Assembly: GCA_050486205.1 (NCBI GenBank)
Contig: JBJHCW010000001.1
Coordinates: 372,001 to 436,000 of the forward strand
Origin: PWQG01 sp050486205
Lineage (GTDB): Bacteria; Pseudomonadota; Gammaproteobacteria; Pseudomonadales; Pseudohongiellaceae
Direction: 5' to 3'
Length of the DNA stretch: 64,000 bases
Shown here: in pieces, positions 62,654 through 64,000 of the stretch
Layout of the letters: every line of letters starts with the position of its first letter
Numbering within the stretch: the first letter of the stretch is position 1
The notes under the pieces: generated by a model
Seen by the model: the letters and a program-made list of their open reading frames with translations, nothing else
Told to the model about the DNA's origin: nothing
Databases searched by the model: none
Program-made: the position numbers and the translations under genes

Positions 62654-62686
62654 ATGTCAGGGCTCACAATTACAATGGAGAAGACC

Positions 62687-63211
62687 ATGTCTGCCAATAT
62701 TGATTCCCTGTTTGACCGATATGAAAGTGGGCAACTGACCCGGCGCGGCTTCCTCGCCGCTGTTTCGGCGCTACTGGTCGCAGGGCCAGGCAAAGCCACA
62801 GCGCAGGGCACACCCGCCATACAGACCACCAGTTTCAACCATGTCACCTGCTTTGTGCGTGATGTGCCGGAAACTGTGGCCTTTTACCAGGATGTGCTGG
62901 GACTGCAAGTACTCAGCGACCAGCGAATAGGCATCAATCTGACCACCGGCGACGGGCATCCGTTCTTCGGCATTTTCAACGGCCCGCCGACTGCGCCGCT
63001 GGGGCTGGATCATGTCTGCTTCGGGGTGCGCGATTTCAATGTCGCGGAGATCCAGGAAAAACTGGCCGAACGCGGCATAGAAAGCCGGATCCGCATGCGT
63101 GACGATGTGGTGCCCGAGCTGTATTTCAACGACCCCAATGGCATCAGCATCCAATTGCAGGACGAGACCTATTGCGGCGGAAGTGGTTACCTCGGGAACA
63201 TCTGTACATGA
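62687..63211 (+). CDS. Tat-exported VOC (glyoxalase-fold) protein
   Basis: 174 residues. The N-terminus SGQLTRRGFLAAVSALLVAG has the RRGFL twin-arginine motif. The rest is one vicinal-oxygen-chelate domain: SFNHVTCFVRDVPETVAFYQ, LDHVCFGVRDF, VVPELYFNDPNGISIQLQ with candidate His and Glu metal ligands. GGAG (62677-62680) is 6 bp before ATG 62687; ATG 62675 is possible. Its immediate upstream region is the right end of the MITE-like element. Function unknown; single VOC modules usually dimerise. Confidence 0.87.
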   Translation: MSANIDSLFDRYESGQLTRRGFLAAVSALLVAGPGKATAQGTPAIQTTSFNHVTCFVRDVPETVAFYQDVLGLQVLSDQRIGINLTTGDGHPFFGIFNGPPTAPLGLDHVCFGVRDFNVAEIQEKLAERGIESRIRMRDDVVPELYFNDPNGISIQLQDETYCGGSGYLGNICT

Positions 63212-63303
63212 GGTCATCCATGCCAATCGGCGCGCTGCGTTTTGCCACATCTTTGTGGTAATGTAGCGCGCTTTTGACCAGGCTCGACCAGGAATCATCG
63301 ATC

Positions 63304-64000
63304 ATGAAAATAGGTGTACTGTCCCGCAACAGCAAACTCTACTCGACCCGCCGATTGCTGGAGGCGGCGCGCGCGCGCGGTCATGAATCACGCGCGATCG
63401 ATGTGCACAAGTGTTACATGAACATCACGGCCAACAATCCGGCGGTATTCTACAAGGGTCCGAGGCAGGATACGCCAGAAGAGCTGATGTTTGATGCAGT
63501 GATTCCCCGCATCGGCGCCAGTGTCACCACCTATGGCTGCGCCGTGTTGCGCCAGTTCGAGGTGGGTGGCACCTATTCGGTCAGTGAATCCATCGCCATA
63601 GCGCGCTCGCGGGACAAGCTCCGGGCGCACCAGTTACTGGCCCGCAAGGGCATTGGTCAGCCAGTTACCAGTTATGCCCACTCGGCCGATGCCACCGAGG
63701 ATCTGATTCGCTCGGTGGGCGGTGCGCCCCTGATTGTCAAAATCCTGAAAAGCACCCAGGGCAATGGTGTGGTGCTGGCCGAAACCCGCAAGGCGGCCGA
63801 AAGCCTGATCAATGCCTTCCGCAACCTGGAGGCGGACTTTCTGGTACAGGAATTCATCAAGGAAGCCGGCGGGGCGGACATTCGCTGTTTTGTCATCGGT
63901 GACAAGGTGGTTGCGGCCATGCAACGCAACGCCGCACCGGGCGAATTCCGCTCCAATCTGCACCGGGGCGGCACAGCCGAACTGGTGAAGCTGCGCCCCG
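63304..64000 (+). CDS. rimK: RimK-type ATP-grasp ligase (3' end beyond window)
   Basis: First 232 codons of a RimK protein, cut by the window end. MKIGVLSRNSKLYSTRRLLE, PRIGASVTTYGCAVLRQFE, SRDKLRAHQLLARKGIGQPV and APLIVKILKSTQGNGVVLAE are the family blocks; VQEFIKEAGGADIRCFVIGD is the ATP-grasp core. RimK adds glutamate residues to the C-terminus of ribosomal protein S6 in E. coli. ATG 63304 has AGGA about 11 bp upstream. It may join the RLAN ligase and GNAT-C39 protein in one pathway. Confidence 0.94.
   Translation, partial: MKIGVLSRNSKLYSTRRLLEAARARGHESRAIDVHKCYMNITANNPAVFYKGPRQDTPEELMFDAVIPRIGASVTTYGCAVLRQFEVGGTYSVSESIAIARSRDKLRAHQLLARKGIGQPVTSYAHSADATEDLIRSVGGAPLIVKILKSTQGNGVVLAETRKAAESLINAFRNLEADFLVQEFIKEAGGADIRCFVIGDKVVAAMQRNAAPGEFRSNLHRGGTAELVKLRP

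Noticed and set aside
1..64000. CRISPR arrays, prophage, rRNA and standard tRNA genes
   Set aside because: No regularly spaced direct repeats of CRISPR type, no phage genes, and no tRNA-like fold apart from the tmRNA were seen by reading.

Overview
The window looks like a chromosomal segment of a marine-type gammaproteobacterium. The one-piece tmRNA carries the tag ANDENYALAA, as in Escherichia coli. Other pointers are the ratA-rnfH/smpB neighbourhood, a sodium-driven transporter set, several TonB-dependent receptors, a PEP-CTERM protein and RimK-family ligases. GC content is moderately high and even, and no phage or plasmid genes are seen. The genus cannot be fixed from the sequence alone.

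Layout. 1-6.2 kb: nfeD-slipin pair, a lipase and pyruvate phosphate dikinase. 6.2-10.2 kb: trans-translation neighbourhood (rnfH, ratA, an NSS transporter, smpB, a HAD phosphatase, ssrA). 10.2-11.8 kb: a TPR protein and a small exporter-like protein. 11.9-17.7 kb: a tightly packed five-gene leftward operon (PPIase, three HupE/UreJ-like membrane proteins, an MFS/spermidine-synthase fusion). 18.0-20.6 kb: a PEP-CTERM protein behind a candidate sigma-54 promoter, with an overlapping peptidoglycan-binding-domain gene. 21-24.2 kb: a coupled operon of DUF3604, EF-hand and 2OG-Fe(II)-oxygenase-like genes. 24.2-37.7 kb: housekeeping and transport genes, including an exported KatG, a class II aldolase, a methyltransferase with a VTT protein, AGCS and TcyP-type symporters, a serine hydrolase, a glutathionyl-hydroquinone reductase, a GNAT-C39 fusion and a chemoreceptor.

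37.8-56.9 kb is the most striking part. Three TonB-dependent receptors are interleaved with six secreted phosphorus-related hydrolases: an ENPP-type phosphodiesterase, a Ca-type PI-PLC, a PHP-domain protein, two calcineurin-type phosphoesterases and PhoX. Every transcription unit here has, upstream, direct repeats resembling the PhoB half-site CTGTCAT in an 11-bp register. Most also have a -10-like hexamer 10-11 bp further on. The three receptors carry the longest arrays (four to five half-sites). This reads as a phosphate-starvation island that releases phosphate from organic esters, phosphoinositides possibly included, and takes up the products across the outer membrane. The regulator itself (phoB/phoR) is not in the window.

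57-64 kb: an RLAN-type ATP-grasp ligase, SURF1, a catalytic/non-catalytic M16 peptidase pair, a 268-bp element with 28-bp perfect terminal inverted repeats (MITE-like), an exported VOC protein, and a rimK gene cut by the window end. The RLAN ligase, the rimK gene and the GNAT-C39 fusion at 34.9 kb may be parts of one dispersed peptide-ligation system.
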